Shown piece by piece: positions 9,519 through 18,405 of a stretch of 64,000 bases of DNA. The stretch is taken from positions 67,318-131,317 of the forward strand of contig NZ_QRMP01000004.1 in NCBI RefSeq assembly GCF_003473295.1, written 5' to 3'. Numbering within the stretch: the first letter of the stretch is position 1; each line of letters opens with the position of its first letter. The notes below the pieces were generated by a model. The model ran no database searches. It was not told where the DNA came from and saw only the letters and a list, made by a program, of their open reading frames with translations. The DNA is from Parabacteroides sp. AM08-6 (GTDB lineage: Bacteria > Bacteroidota > Bacteroidia > Bacteroidales > Tannerellaceae). The position numbers were made by a program, and so were the translations under genes.

Positions 9519-10193
9519 ATGACATACTACGACATACATACCCATCAACCCTCCGTTCGTCCGGAAGATATTGCTATCGTGAATACGATTGTTGAGGCCG
9601 GCCATTCTCCGGAGAGCGACGAGGCGGATAACCTGGAAGCCTCCCTTTCGCCGAATTACCGTTCCGTAGGCATTCATCCTTGGTATATAAATAACGTACA
9701 CGTGCAATTGGCCGAACTGGAAATGCTTGTTTTTCAACCCGACGTGGTTGCTATCGGCGAAGCCGGGCTGGATAAGCTGGCGGAACCCCCGCTAAGTATC
9801 CAGGAAGAAGTTTTTCTGACTCAGATAGCTTTATCCGAGGAAGCAGGCAAACCGTTAATCATCCATTGCGTAAAAGCCTGGGCGGAAATCATAGAGATAC
9901 GGAAACGGCTGAAGCCCCGTCTTCCCTGGGTGATTCATGGTTTCCGCGGGAACAGCGACCTTGCCAGGCAACTGCTTCGCCAAGGTCTTTATCTCTCTTT
10001 CGGCGAGCATTTCAATCCAGATGCGCTGCGGGTGGCATGGCCCGGAAGCCTTTTTGCCGAGACGGACGACAAGACGGACGACATACGTTCCGTCTACCGC
10101 CAGATAGCTTGTGCGCTCGATTTCTCTCCGGAACAAGTCGCAGCCCAAATAGCGGAGAACGTAAGAAATATATTCCCGTCCTTAAGTGTATGA
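9519..10193 (+). CDS. TatD-family metal-dependent hydrolase
   Basis: A putative TatD-like phosphoesterase/deoxyribonuclease of about 224 residues, a little short for the family (about 250-260). Motifs are YYDIHTHQP (HxH metal site) at the N-terminus, VGIHPWY, AIGEAGLDK (catalytic Glu), PLIIHCVKAW and VIHGFRG. The usual final TD.P segment is not obvious; the C-terminus ends in an AENVRNIFP helix. I chose the ATG at 9519, one base after the yidD stop. An upstream reading start at 9444 would overlap yidD deeply, and 9501 is also possible. It is the last gene of the DUF4271 operon. Confidence 0.85.
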   Translation: MTYYDIHTHQPSVRPEDIAIVNTIVEAGHSPESDEADNLEASLSPNYRSVGIHPWYINNVHVQLAELEMLVFQPDVVAIGEAGLDKLAEPPLSIQEEVFLTQIALSEEAGKPLIIHCVKAWAEIIEIRKRLKPRLPWVIHGFRGNSDLARQLLRQGLYLSFGEHFNPDALRVAWPGSLFAETDDKTDDIRSVYRQIACALDFSPEQVAAQIAENVRNIFPSLSV

Positions 10194-10269
10194 TTTACTG
10201 AAAAGCGGCTTATCTCCCTATATTTCTTAATTATCAATTTTCATTTATCAATTCTCAATTAAAAAGTCG

Positions 10270-10277
10270 TACCTTTG
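10270..10277 (+). promoter_or_regulatory. -7 box for tyrS
   Basis: TACCTTTG matches the TAnnTTTG consensus 32 bases before the tyrS ATG, in an AT-rich intergenic stretch. No exact TTTG is seen at -33. Confidence 0.5.
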
Positions 10278-10309
10278 TCCCCATTCAATTAATACTATAC
10301 TTTAAAACG

Positions 10310-11602
10310 ATGAATTTTGTTGAAGAATTAAGATGGAGGGGCATGATTCATGATATGATGCCCGGAACAGAAGAACAGTTGCAAAAAGAAATGACTTCTG
10401 CTTACGTAGGTATTGACCCGACGGCCGACTCACTGCATATCGGTCACTTGGTATCGGTGATGATGCTGAAGCATTTCCAACGTGCCGGACACCGTCCTAT
10501 CGCTCTTGTCGGTGGAGCCACCGGTATGATTGGCGACCCTTCAATGAAGTCGGCGGAACGTAATCTGCTGGATGAAGCCACGCTTCGCCATAATCAGGAA
10601 AGCATCAAGAAGCAGTTGGCCAAGTTTCTGGATTTCGATTCGGATGCGCCTAATGCTGCCAAGTTGGTGAACAACTATGACTGGATGAAAGATTATTCTT
10701 TCCTGAACTTTATCCGCGATATCGGTAAACATCTTACTGTAAACTATATGATGGCGAAAGACTCTGTAAAGAAACGTCTCAGTTCGGAATCGAGCGTGGG
10801 CATGTCTTTCACCGAATTCTCTTACCAGTTGTTGCAGGGTTACGATTTCTTGTACCTGTATGAACACGAGGGTTGCCGCCTGCAGATGGGTGGTTCCGAC
10901 CAGTGGGGCAATATCACTACCGGAACGGAGCTTATCCGCCGTAAACTGAGCGGTGAAGCATTTGCTTTGACCTGCCCGTTGATTACGAAAGCCGATGGTG
11001 GCAAGTTCGGTAAAACGGAAACCGGCAACGTATGGTTGGACCGTCGTTATACCACTCCATACAAGTTCTATCAGTTCTGGCTGAACGTAAGCGATGCCGA
11101 TGCTGCCCGTTACATCAAGATTTTCACGGCTCTGCCTAAAGAGGAAATCGAAGCATTGGAAAAAGAGCAGGAAGCAGCCCCGCATCTCCGCCCGTTGCAG
11201 AAATGTCTGGCTCAGGAAATAACAGTGATGGTACATTCCGAAGAAGATTACAATGCAGCCGTAGAGGCTTCCAATATCTTGTTCGGCAACTCGACTTCTG
11301 AGGCCTTGAAACATTTGGACGAAGAGACTTTGCTGGATGTATTCAACGGTGTTCCCCAGTTTGAGGTTTCCCGCGATGAACTGGGTGCCGGTGTGAAAGC
11401 TATCGACCTGTTCACGGAAAAAGCTGCCATCTTCCCTTCCAAAGGCGAAATGCGCAAGCTGGTACAAAGCGGAGGCGTAAGTGTGAACAAGGAAAAACTG
11501 GCAGACCAGGACGCGGTTATCGACTGTTCTTCCCTGCTCGACGAAAAGTATTTGCTGGTTCAGCGTGGTAAAAAGAATTATTACCTACTGATTGCAAAAT
11601 AA
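10310..11602 (+). CDS. tyrS: Tyrosyl-tRNA synthetase
   Basis: A 430-residue class I synthetase charging tRNA-Tyr. HIGHL at residues 43-47 is the HIGH motif and KFGKT at 232-236 the KMSKS-type loop. [25 protein letters not shown] is the tyrosine-binding and QxxGSDQxxNI region. A C-terminal S4 RNA-binding domain covers about the last 65 residues ([13 protein letters not shown]). Length and order are typical of bacterial TyrRS. No T-box element is seen upstream, as expected for the phylum. Confidence 0.98.
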   Translation: MNFVEELRWRGMIHDMMPGTEEQLQKEMTSAYVGIDPTADSLHIGHLVSVMMLKHFQRAGHRPIALVGGATGMIGDPSMKSAERNLLDEATLRHNQESIKKQLAKFLDFDSDAPNAAKLVNNYDWMKDYSFLNFIRDIGKHLTVNYMMAKDSVKKRLSSESSVGMSFTEFSYQLLQGYDFLYLYEHEGCRLQMGGSDQWGNITTGTELIRRKLSGEAFALTCPLITKADGGKFGKTETGNVWLDRRYTTPYKFYQFWLNVSDADAARYIKIFTALPKEEIEALEKEQEAAPHLRPLQKCLAQEITVMVHSEEDYNAAVEASNILFGNSTSEALKHLDEETLLDVFNGVPQFEVSRDELGAGVKAIDLFTEKAAIFPSKGEMRKLVQSGGVSVNKEKLADQDAVIDCSSLLDEKYLLVQRGKKNYYLLIAK

Positions 11603-11618
11603 GAAATTTGCTGAAAAG

Positions 11619-11650
11619 CTTGCAAGATAAGAATATTCTTCTTACCTTTG
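11619..11650 (+). promoter_or_regulatory. Promoter of tRNA-Gln
   Basis: CTTG (11619-11622), a 20-base spacer and TACCTTTG (11643-11650) lie 25 bases before the first tRNA base. This fits the Bacteroidetes housekeeping promoter with one mismatch at -33. Confidence 0.6.
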
Positions 11651-11675
11651 CATCGCTTTTAATAAAGCACAGGAT

Positions 11676-11746
11676 TGTCTCATGGTGTAATGGTAGCACT
11701 ACAGTTTTTGGTTCTGTCTGTCGAAGTTCGAATCTTCGTGAGACAA
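11676..11746 (+). tRNA. tRNA-Gln (anticodon TTG)
   Basis: A 71-base cloverleaf. The acceptor arm TGTCTCA pairs with TGAGACA (11739-11745), followed by discriminator A. The D-loop is TGGTGTAATGGTAGCAC. The anticodon loop TTTTGGT has TTG at positions 34-36, reading CAA. The T-arm GAAG-TTCGAAT-CTTC is intact. CCA is not encoded. One T-T mismatch closes the anticodon stem. Confidence 0.95.
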
Positions 11747-11760
11747 CTCACAATCAAAGA

Positions 11761-11802
11761 AAACCATCTATTATCGCTCTGATAATAGATGGTTTTTCTT
11801 TT
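11761..11802 (+). terminator. Terminator after tRNA-Gln
   Basis: A perfect 15-bp stem, AAACCATCTATTATC (11761-11775) with its complement at 11781-11795 and a five-base loop, is followed by TTCTTTTT. It closes the single-tRNA transcript. Confidence 0.95.
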
Positions 11803-11839
11803 TGGGGAGAAGGGAATATAGCTCTGTTAGTTAACGAAC

Positions 11840-11870
11840 TTTGTCATTTACAATTCTTTTCCTACATTTG
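11840..11870 (+). promoter_or_regulatory. Consensus promoter for the first sulfatase
   Basis: TTTG (11840-11843), exactly 19 bases, then TACATTTG (11863-11870), 30 bases before the ATG. It is the closest match to the Bacteroidetes sigma-ABfr consensus in the window. Confidence 0.75.
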
Positions 11871-11900
11871 TAACATTGGAGTTCTTTAATCTTAAATGCC

Positions 11901-13457
11901 ATGAACACGAAATTATTCCTTTCATTAGCCATATTGCCATTGGCTACTCCCTTGCAAGGAAAAGAAGTTGCCGGGCAGGAGAATACCACTCGGCAGACAC
12001 GTCCTAACATCATTCTTTTCTTAGTTGACGATATGGGCTGGCAAGATACGTCCTTACCTTTCTGGAAAGAGAAAACACACTATAACGAAGTTTACGAGAC
12101 ACCCAATATGGAACGCCTGGCTAAGCGGGGCATGATGTTTACGCAAGCGTATGCGTCCAGTATCAGTTCCCCCAGCCGGTGCAGTTTGTTTACCGGAATG
12201 AATGCCGCGCGTCACAGGGTCACGAATTGGACATATCCTAAAAATGCTTCTACAGACCGGAAGAGTGAGGTGCTGACATTGCCGGACTGGAACGTGAACG
12301 GTATTTGTCAGGTATCCGGTATCGCCCATACTTATCAAGCTACTTCGCTGGCACAATTGCTAAAGAACGGTGGCTATCATACCATCCATTGCGGTAAGGC
12401 CCATTTCGGAGCTGTCGACACACCGGGGGAAAATCCGTATCACATGGGCTTTGAAGTCAATATAGCCGGTCATGCCGGTGGAGGACTGGCCAGCTATTTG
12501 GGGGAAGCCAATTTCGGAAACCGTACGGATGGCAAGCCTAACCCTTGGTTTGCAGTGCCCGGCTTGGAGAAGTATTGGGGAAAAGATATTTTTATTTCCG
12601 AAGCACTGACGCAGGAGGCCGTGCAAGCACTCGATAAAGCCCGCCGGTACGACCAGCCTTTTTTCCTTTACATGGCCCATTACGCCATTCACGTTCCCAT
12701 CGATAAAGACAAACGTTTTTATCAAAAATACCGCGACAAAGGTTTGACGGAAAAAGAAGCTGCCTACGCTGCCCTGATAGAAGGAATGGATAAGAGCCTT
12801 GGAGACCTGATGGATTATCTGGATAAATACCGTCTGACCGATAATACGATTATCCTCTTTATGTCCGATAATGGCGGTCTTTCGTCCGAAGCCGGATGGA
12901 GGGATGGCGTACTACATACACAAAACTCTCCTTTAAACAGTGGCAAAGGTTCGGCTTACGAAGGAGGCATACGTGAACCGATGATTGTCAGTTGGCCGGG
13001 TCATGTACAGCCGGGCAGTAAATGCGACAGTTACCTGATAATCGAAGATTTCTACCCTACTTTGCTCGAAATGGCCGGTATCCGCCATTACAAAACCGTC
13101 CAACCGATAGACGGCATCAGTTTTATGCCGCTCCTCGAAGGTAAGGACTCTTCTTCCAAAGGTCGTAGCCTTTACTGGAATTTTCCGAATTTGTGGGGAA
13201 ATACGGGTCCGGGTATCGGAGCCACTTGCTCGGTCCGGGACGGCGACTGGAAATTGATTTACTATTATGAGACAGGAAAGAAGGAACTCTTTAATATCAA
13301 GGAAGATATAGGAGAAACACACGACCGGACAGAATCCCACCCAGCCTTGGTAAAGCGTTTATCCAAAAAGCTGGGTAAGTATCTGCGCAAAGTCGAGGCT
13401 CAACGTCCTTCCTTTAAGGCGACAGGACGACCTTGCCCTTGGCCTGACGAGCTATGA
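11901..13457 (+). CDS. Exported serine-type sulfatase
   Basis: A 518-residue sulfatase with a signal peptide (about 20 residues, ending PLQGKE). The metal site LVDDMGWQD is near residue 40. The active-site motif S-S-P-S-R at residues 89-93 carries Ser89 as the residue to be oxidised to formylglycine, followed by CSLFTG. HCGKAHFGA and SDNGG are further family motifs. Serine-type sulfatases need a radical-SAM anSME for activation, which is not in this window. In gut Bacteroidales such enzymes desulfate host or algal glycans in the periplasm; the sulfated substrate here is unknown. Its 3' end overlaps lpdA, on the other strand, by six bases. Confidence 0.93.
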   Translation: MNTKLFLSLAILPLATPLQGKEVAGQENTTRQTRPNIILFLVDDMGWQDTSLPFWKEKTHYNEVYETPNMERLAKRGMMFTQAYASSISSPSRCSLFTGMNAARHRVTNWTYPKNASTDRKSEVLTLPDWNVNGICQVSGIAHTYQATSLAQLLKNGGYHTIHCGKAHFGAVDTPGENPYHMGFEVNIAGHAGGGLASYLGEANFGNRTDGKPNPWFAVPGLEKYWGKDIFISEALTQEAVQALDKARRYDQPFFLYMAHYAIHVPIDKDKRFYQKYRDKGLTEKEAAYAALIEGMDKSLGDLMDYLDKYRLTDNTIILFMSDNGGLSSEAGWRDGVLHTQNSPLNSGKGSAYEGGIREPMIVSWPGHVQPGSKCDSYLIIEDFYPTLLEMAGIRHYKTVQPIDGISFMPLLEGKDSSSKGRSLYWNFPNLWGNTGPGIGATCSVRDGDWKLIYYYETGKKELFNIKEDIGETHDRTESHPALVKRLSKKLGKYLRKVEAQRPSFKATGRPCPWPDEL

Positions 13458-14801
13458 GAGACTTTCTTTTATGATTTCTCCTACAGTCGGATGCGGGAAT
13501 ACGATGGCTTTCAGTTCGTCCGCCTTCATCCCTTTTTCGATGGCGATACCGGCTATGACGATAAGTTCGGAGGCCGGATTTCCCAGCAGGTGAGCGCCTA
13601 TAATCGTTTCATCTACCGCTAAAATCAGTTTGCAGACGCCGTTCCCCATTTCATTCTCGGCAACAAAACGACCAGAGAAAGCCATCGGTATTTTTTTCAC
13701 GACATAAGGGATGCCCTCAGCCTGCAATTCCTCTTCCGTTTTGCCTACTCCGGCAATTTCAGGGTTCGTGTACACAACACCGGGGATGGCTTTGTAGCTC
13801 ATACCTGCTTCCGGCTTGCCCAAAATATGTTTCACTGCCACTTCTGCTTCGCTTACAGCTGTATGGGCCAGCAAAGAAAAAGCCGTGATGTCGCCACAGG
13901 CATATACATTCGGGATGGAGGTCTGCATAAACTCGTTTACCTTGATGCCGTTACGGAAAGGTTCGGGGGCCAAGTTCTCCAGGCCGAAACCTTTAGTTAC
14001 AGGTCGACGGCCTACACTCAACAGTACCTTTTCACCTTGGATAGCGAATGTTTCTCCTTCTTTCTCGACTGTCACTTCACCATCGTGTACAGCTGTTACC
14101 TTATGGCTCAGATAGAATTTGATACCTCGCTTGGCATATTCCGCCTGAAGCATTTCAGACAGTTCACGGTCCATCGGTCCCAATATCTTATCCATCATTT
14201 CCACCACATGCACTTCCGTTCCCATGCTGTTGAAGAAGGAGGCGAACTCCATACCGATAACACCGCCGCCGATAATCACCAACGAAGCTGGTAATTCCTT
14301 GGAAAGCAATGCTTCCCGGCTTGTCCAATAATCCGTCTCCGCCAATCCCGGAATGGGGGGGATAACGGTTTCCGAACCGGTACAAATCAGCAAGTGGGCT
14401 GCTTCGTAGGTCTCTTCACCGCAGGCAATCGTGATAGTACCATCGGCTGCACGGCTTTTTATTTCAGCTTCACCGTTCACGACAACTACTCCGTGTTCGG
14501 TCATTTTCATGCGGATACCGGCAGTCAGCTTCTTGACTACTTTATTCTTGCGGGCAATGATTTTAGGAAAATCGAATGTCGGGTTTTCCGCTTTTACGGC
14601 ATATTTAGGCGCATGTTTAATCGTGTCATATACCTTCGCGGAATAGAGTAACGTCTTTGTCGGTACACATCCTTCATTCAGGCAGACACCTCCCAATGCG
14701 TTCTTTTCGAAGAGCAGGGTCGACAATCCTCCGGCAGCTGCTCGTTCGGCAGCGGTATAACCGGCAGGTCCTCCTCCGATTATGGCAACATCGTATTTCA
14801 T
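13452..14801 (-). CDS. lpdA: Dihydrolipoyl dehydrogenase
   Basis: A 449-residue FAD/NAD disulfide oxidoreductase, the E3 subunit of 2-oxoacid dehydrogenase or glycine-cleavage complexes. The FAD motif GGGPAGYTAA is at the N-terminus. The redox pair Cys40/Cys45 lies in GGVCLNEGCVPTKT. An NAD motif IIGGGVIGMEFASFF is near 180 and YACGDITAF near 300. HPTVGE at the C-terminus supplies the catalytic His-Glu pair. It is cytoplasmic. No E1/E2 genes adjoin it. It is the last gene of a minus-strand run that begins with GH43. Confidence 0.95.
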   Translation of the reverse strand: MKYDVAIIGGGPAGYTAAERAAAGGLSTLLFEKNALGGVCLNEGCVPTKTLLYSAKVYDTIKHAPKYAVKAENPTFDFPKIIARKNKVVKKLTAGIRMKMTEHGVVVVNGEAEIKSRAADGTITIACGEETYEAAHLLICTGSETVIPPIPGLAETDYWTSREALLSKELPASLVIIGGGVIGMEFASFFNSMGTEVHVVEMMDKILGPMDRELSEMLQAEYAKRGIKFYLSHKVTAVHDGEVTVEKEGETFAIQGEKVLLSVGRRPVTKGFGLENLAPEPFRNGIKVNEFMQTSIPNVYACGDITAFSLLAHTAVSEAEVAVKHILGKPEAGMSYKAIPGVVYTNPEIAGVGKTEEELQAEGIPYVVKKIPMAFSGRFVAENEMGNGVCKLILAVDETIIGAHLLGNPASELIVIAGIAIEKGMKADELKAIVFPHPTVGEIIKESLS

Positions 14802-14811
14802 GTTTTCAGAT

Positions 14812-15204
14812 TTAATTAAGTTTTATATTCGGGTTAATTTGTAGTAATGTATCAATGAATAATTGTTCATCTTTCGGATAGTAGCAACGACTGCGTTCCC
14901 GGCCATTTTCCATTGCGGTGTAAAACAACGTTAAACCGCCTTTTTCTTTACATTCAATGCGTTTAACAAGCGGTATGCTGGTAATGCCATTCCCTGTTAA
15001 TTGTTTATTGTCGGTAACCGAATAAGGAACTAATTGTATATAAAGAAGGAAAAACATGACTATTAGAACTGTTAGAGGACATATATTTGCCACCTTATCG
15101 GTATTAATTAATACAACTATACCCCAAAAGATAATGCTTACAAAAACAACAACCCAACCATAAATATGAGCGTCATAGATGTTTTTTTTTATTCTTTGTT
15201 TCAT
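14812..15204 (-). CDS. Small two-helix membrane protein, PH-like
   Basis: A 130-residue protein not recognised with certainty. Two hydrophobic helices (about residues 15-33 and 42-62) precede a soluble C-terminal part ending LFIDTLLQINPNIKLN. This layout and ending resemble its neighbour at 15218, whose family (bacterial PH-like, bPH_6) ends in F.xLL.xxNPxI. It may be a divergent paralogue. It lies 10 bases upstream of lpdA and 13 downstream of the neighbour. Function is unknown. Confidence 0.65.
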   Translation of the reverse strand: MKQRIKKNIYDAHIYGWVVVFVSIIFWGIVVLINTDKVANICPLTVLIVMFFLLYIQLVPYSVTDNKQLTGNGITSIPLVKRIECKEKGGLTLFYTAMENGRERSRCYYPKDEQLFIDTLLQINPNIKLN

Positions 15205-15217
15205 GATATTCTTGAAA

Positions 15218-15634
15218 TTAGATGATAGGTTCTTTTATCTGTATCTCCGGATTATGCTTCCGAAGCAAATGTACGAAATCTTTCTTATTCACAGGTGAAA
15301 TCAGCAACCACTGTTGTTTCCCCTTATAGATAATTATCCGGTCGAGCGACAATGCGTAACTGGAAACGGGCATTACCGTTGCTTCGAGTGCCGATATGTC
15401 CGCTATGGCAATCCGCTTTTCCGGGAAAATACTGCAATGGGCAATCAGCATCCCGTCGGCCGTAATCTTATACCAGGTGTTCAGGAGGACGTGCAACGTC
15501 AGCATGGCTATTGCCAGCATCCCTACCATCAGCACGATATTCGTCCCGAGGAATACCTTAACGCATCCCGCTATTATTAACACGATTGCCAGGTGATACC
15601 ACCAACCTACCTTTGATTTGAATACTCTATCCAT
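15218..15634 (-). CDS. PH domain-containing membrane protein
   Basis: A 138-residue protein with two N-terminal membrane helices (about residues 13-30 and 33-52). A soluble PH-like domain follows, with WYKITADGMLIAHC, SSYALSLDRIIIYKGKQQWLLISP and FVHLLRKHNPEI, which fit the bPH_6 family of Bacteroidetes. Its role is unknown. The tight spacing with the neighbouring small membrane gene suggests the two act together. Confidence 0.75.
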   Translation of the reverse strand: MDRVFKSKVGWWYHLAIVLIIAGCVKVFLGTNIVLMVGMLAIAMLTLHVLLNTWYKITADGMLIAHCSIFPEKRIAIADISALEATVMPVSSYALSLDRIIIYKGKQQWLLISPVNKKDFVHLLRKHNPEIQIKEPII

Positions 15635-15652
15635 GTCTCTACTTTTTGTTTC

Positions 15653-17029
15653 CTAACCTCCGTGATTTTCTATCTCTTTCCGCACCTTTCTTTTTGCAAA
15701 ATACCAATCGATTACTTTTTCGCTTAGTTCCGAGCATAATTTAGGATACTTATCGGCTATATTGGTTGTTTCGTTCGGGTCTTTTTTGATATCATATAGT
15801 TCTAAGCCCGTCTTATCCGAGTTAATCAACAGTTTAAAATCTCCTCTGCGGATAGCTAAATGCGAGCTTTGATGATGCTTCTTTGGAGGTTTGTTGAAGA
15901 AACGGTTTCGTCCGAAGTCCCACATCATATCTTTTTTTCGCTTCTGTGCTTTGATGCCCAAGAGTGCTTTACTCATATCTTCTCCGCTATAATTATAGCC
16001 TTTGGGTTGCTTGGCACCTGTTATGGAACAAAGGGATGGGAAGATATCGACGGCATTAACCATTGTTTCATTTTCTGTTTCACCAGCTTTGATGTGCCTT
16101 GGCCAACTGATTATGAAAGGCATATTTACTCCTCCTTCGTATAAGCTAATCTTAGAACCTCTTCGTCCGCCGACTCGTATCTCATCGAAAGTAGGCATGG
16201 CTCCGTTATCGCTGGTAAAAATGACTAATGTATTTTCCCGGATACCCAACATTTCAAGTCCTTCCATTAATCGGCCTATTTGCTTGTCGTATTCTTGTAA
16301 TACAGCAACAAAGTTCTCCTTACTTACCCACGATTTTTTATCTTTGTAATATCGGGCTTCTGGTATCCATGGGGTGTGCATATCATCCGGCCATAGATTG
16401 ACGAAGCAGGGTGCATCCTTATGCCTGGAAAGGAAGTCAAGCGTTCGGTCGACAAAATAGGCGGTACGATTCCATCTTTGGATACTATCTTGCTCACTCC
16501 ATATCCAATTTGATGCCGTAATAAGAGGGTCTGGGTCCGGACCTTCGTAAGTCGTTACATATTCATCGAAACCATATAAGGGGATTTGAGGAGCGTCATC
16601 TACATCACGCCCGCCTCCCATGTGCCATTTCCCAATGTGGGCGGTCGAATAGCCGACTTCCTTGAGCGATTTAGCTATTGTCGGGGCGGAAGTAGCCAGA
16701 TAATCGAACTGTTCACAATTTGTATTTGATTTACGGTCGTTCAGAAATGTATTGATACCCCATTCCGTCGGGAACATGCCTGTCGTAAGTCCTACGCGCG
16801 AAGGGGAACTAACCGGGGAGGAGGTATAGTAGTGATTGAATTTCAGCCCTTGCGATGCCAGTTTGTCGATATTGGGGGTCATCACCCAACCACTGTTGTA
16901 ACAGGACAAGTCGCCAATACCCATATCATCCGTATAAATGATGATAATGTGAGGCTTTTCCGTAGAAGTAGCCATTGCCATATTTGTCGCAAGTCCGCAA
17001 GCACCTAATAGTAAAATTGAACTTCTCAT
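15653..17029 (-). CDS. Exported serine-type sulfatase (second)
   Basis: A 458-residue sulfatase with a signal peptide (about 20 residues, ending MAMATS). YTDDMGIGDLSCY is the metal site. The active-site motif S-S-P-S-R at residues 74-78 makes Ser74 the formylglycine precursor. HIGKWHMGG and SDNGAMP follow. It is distinct from the sulfatase at 11901 outside the motifs, so the two probably have different substrates. It lies six bases after the GH43 lipoprotein gene, which suggests joint removal of sulfate and a sugar from one glycan. That coupling is inference. Confidence 0.93.
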   Translation of the reverse strand: MRSSILLLGACGLATNMAMATSTEKPHIIIIYTDDMGIGDLSCYNSGWVMTPNIDKLASQGLKFNHYYTSSPVSSPSRVGLTTGMFPTEWGINTFLNDRKSNTNCEQFDYLATSAPTIAKSLKEVGYSTAHIGKWHMGGGRDVDDAPQIPLYGFDEYVTTYEGPDPDPLITASNWIWSEQDSIQRWNRTAYFVDRTLDFLSRHKDAPCFVNLWPDDMHTPWIPEARYYKDKKSWVSKENFVAVLQEYDKQIGRLMEGLEMLGIRENTLVIFTSDNGAMPTFDEIRVGGRRGSKISLYEGGVNMPFIISWPRHIKAGETENETMVNAVDIFPSLCSITGAKQPKGYNYSGEDMSKALLGIKAQKRKKDMMWDFGRNRFFNKPPKKHHQSSHLAIRRGDFKLLINSDKTGLELYDIKKDPNETTNIADKYPKLCSELSEKVIDWYFAKRKVRKEIENHGG

Positions 17030-17035
17030 GATAGT

Positions 17036-18172
17036 TTACTTTTGTACGGTTTCAAGTTTCTGCGGCGTAGTGGTTGGGCCGTCCACATAAAGGCGTCCTT
17101 GTTTGTCCACGCCCATTTTATCGATGAAGACTACCCGTTCATCGCCCGTTTCCTGTGTCCGTCCGTGATAAACACAATACATTTGTTTCCCGTCCAGCGA
17201 GTAAGTGACGCTGTTATGGCCGGTTCCCGTAACGGTTCCCCCTTGCTCGACATTCTTTTGCAAGACAGGGTTGTCGGGAGATTTCACAAAAGGTCCTAAC
17301 GGGTGTTCGGAGGTTGCGTAACCTACTGCATAATTCTTCCCTCCGAAGAAGTTGGCGGAATACATCATATAGAAAGTGTCGCCTTTCTTAAAAGTATAAG
17401 AACCTTCTGTCCAACGGCGGTTTACCTCACCGGAGGTCACGGAGCGGCTTTCCCATTCGGACTGCTTATCGTCGTTGGTGACGGGCGGACGGAGGATTAA
17501 GACCGGTTCGCCGATTATAGCTGTAAAGTCCGGCTTGATTTCTACCCCGTAAATCCAGCTTTCCTCTATCTCGTCGAACATCCCCTGTTCCTTTGCCCAT
17601 GTAGCTACCTCGCTTTCCACCGGGTGTTTGTAGCAGCAACGGGAGAAGTAGAGATAGCAACGTCCGTCGGAGTCTTCCACGATATTCCCGTCGATAACCG
17701 GATAGCCGGGGTCGAAGAGTGGGCGGTCGCTCATTTCCTTGAAAGGGCCGGTCGGTTTGTCGGCAACAGCCACTCCGATGCGGAAATTCTCTTTTTCGTT
17801 GGTCGGGTTCTCCTTCCAGTCGGCACTGAAGAACATATAGAACTTGCCGTTGCGTTCGTACACCTCTGGCGCCCAGAAGTTGGCCACAGCCCATGAGCCG
17901 GGAATATTCCCGTGGTAGACTTGTCCTTCGGCTTTCCAGTTTACCAGGTCGGGAGAGGAATAGGCACAGAAACCGTCCACTGCCCCGGCCCCGGTTCCAT
18001 ACATATAATATATACCGTCCGATGCAAGCAATACGTAAGGGTCACCAAACTTTACCGGCAACGGGTTTGTGTACGTGATATTTTCCTGCTTATCCGCTTG
18101 CGTGCGGTATACACAGGAGGTTGTTGCTATACAGGCAACCAAAAAGGCGGAAATGAGATACTTCTTTTTCAT
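17036..18172 (-). CDS. GH43-family glycoside hydrolase lipoprotein
   Basis: A 378-residue five-bladed beta-propeller hydrolase. The lipobox ends TTSC with Cys20. The catalytic triad expected for GH43 is visible: Asp44 in KFGDPYV (base), Asp161 in PVIDGN (pKa modulator) and Glu256 in WTEGSYTF (acid). Other landmarks are NFWAPEVYERNGKFYMFFSA and TGTGHNSV. The family contains beta-xylosidases, arabinofuranosidases and galactosidases; the specificity cannot be read here. It is the first gene of a minus-strand operon with a sulfatase. No SusC/SusD pair is nearby, so this is not a canonical PUL. Confidence 0.92.
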   Translation of the reverse strand: MKKKYLISAFLVACIATTSCVYRTQADKQENITYTNPLPVKFGDPYVLLASDGIYYMYGTGAGAVDGFCAYSSPDLVNWKAEGQVYHGNIPGSWAVANFWAPEVYERNGKFYMFFSADWKENPTNEKENFRIGVAVADKPTGPFKEMSDRPLFDPGYPVIDGNIVEDSDGRCYLYFSRCCYKHPVESEVATWAKEQGMFDEIEESWIYGVEIKPDFTAIIGEPVLILRPPVTNDDKQSEWESRSVTSGEVNRRWTEGSYTFKKGDTFYMMYSANFFGGKNYAVGYATSEHPLGPFVKSPDNPVLQKNVEQGGTVTGTGHNSVTYSLDGKQMYCVYHGRTQETGDERVVFIDKMGVDKQGRLYVDGPTTTPQKLETVQK

Positions 18173-18214
18173 CAGGTAATAAAGTGTTTTTCTTTTCTGT
18201 CATTCTTTCGCCTT

Positions 18215-18248
18215 CAAAAATACGCATAATAGTTAGATTAAGAACAAA
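18215..18248 (-). promoter_or_regulatory. Promoter of the GH43-sulfatase operon
   Basis: Read on the minus strand: TTTG (18245-18248), a 22-base spacer, then TATTTTTG (18215-18222), 42 bases before the GH43 start. Confidence 0.5.
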
Positions 18249-18405
18249 TACGGGCTACATTTATGCGGCGGGACGGCATAACTATCAGGGTGGACGCAAG
18301 CCGGACACAGCACAGCCTCCGGACAGAAAATACGCTGTAACTTCGCAGCTACAGCGTATCCACTTAAACCGGTCAAACAATTCCAGAGAAGGAATATATG
18401 TCTCT

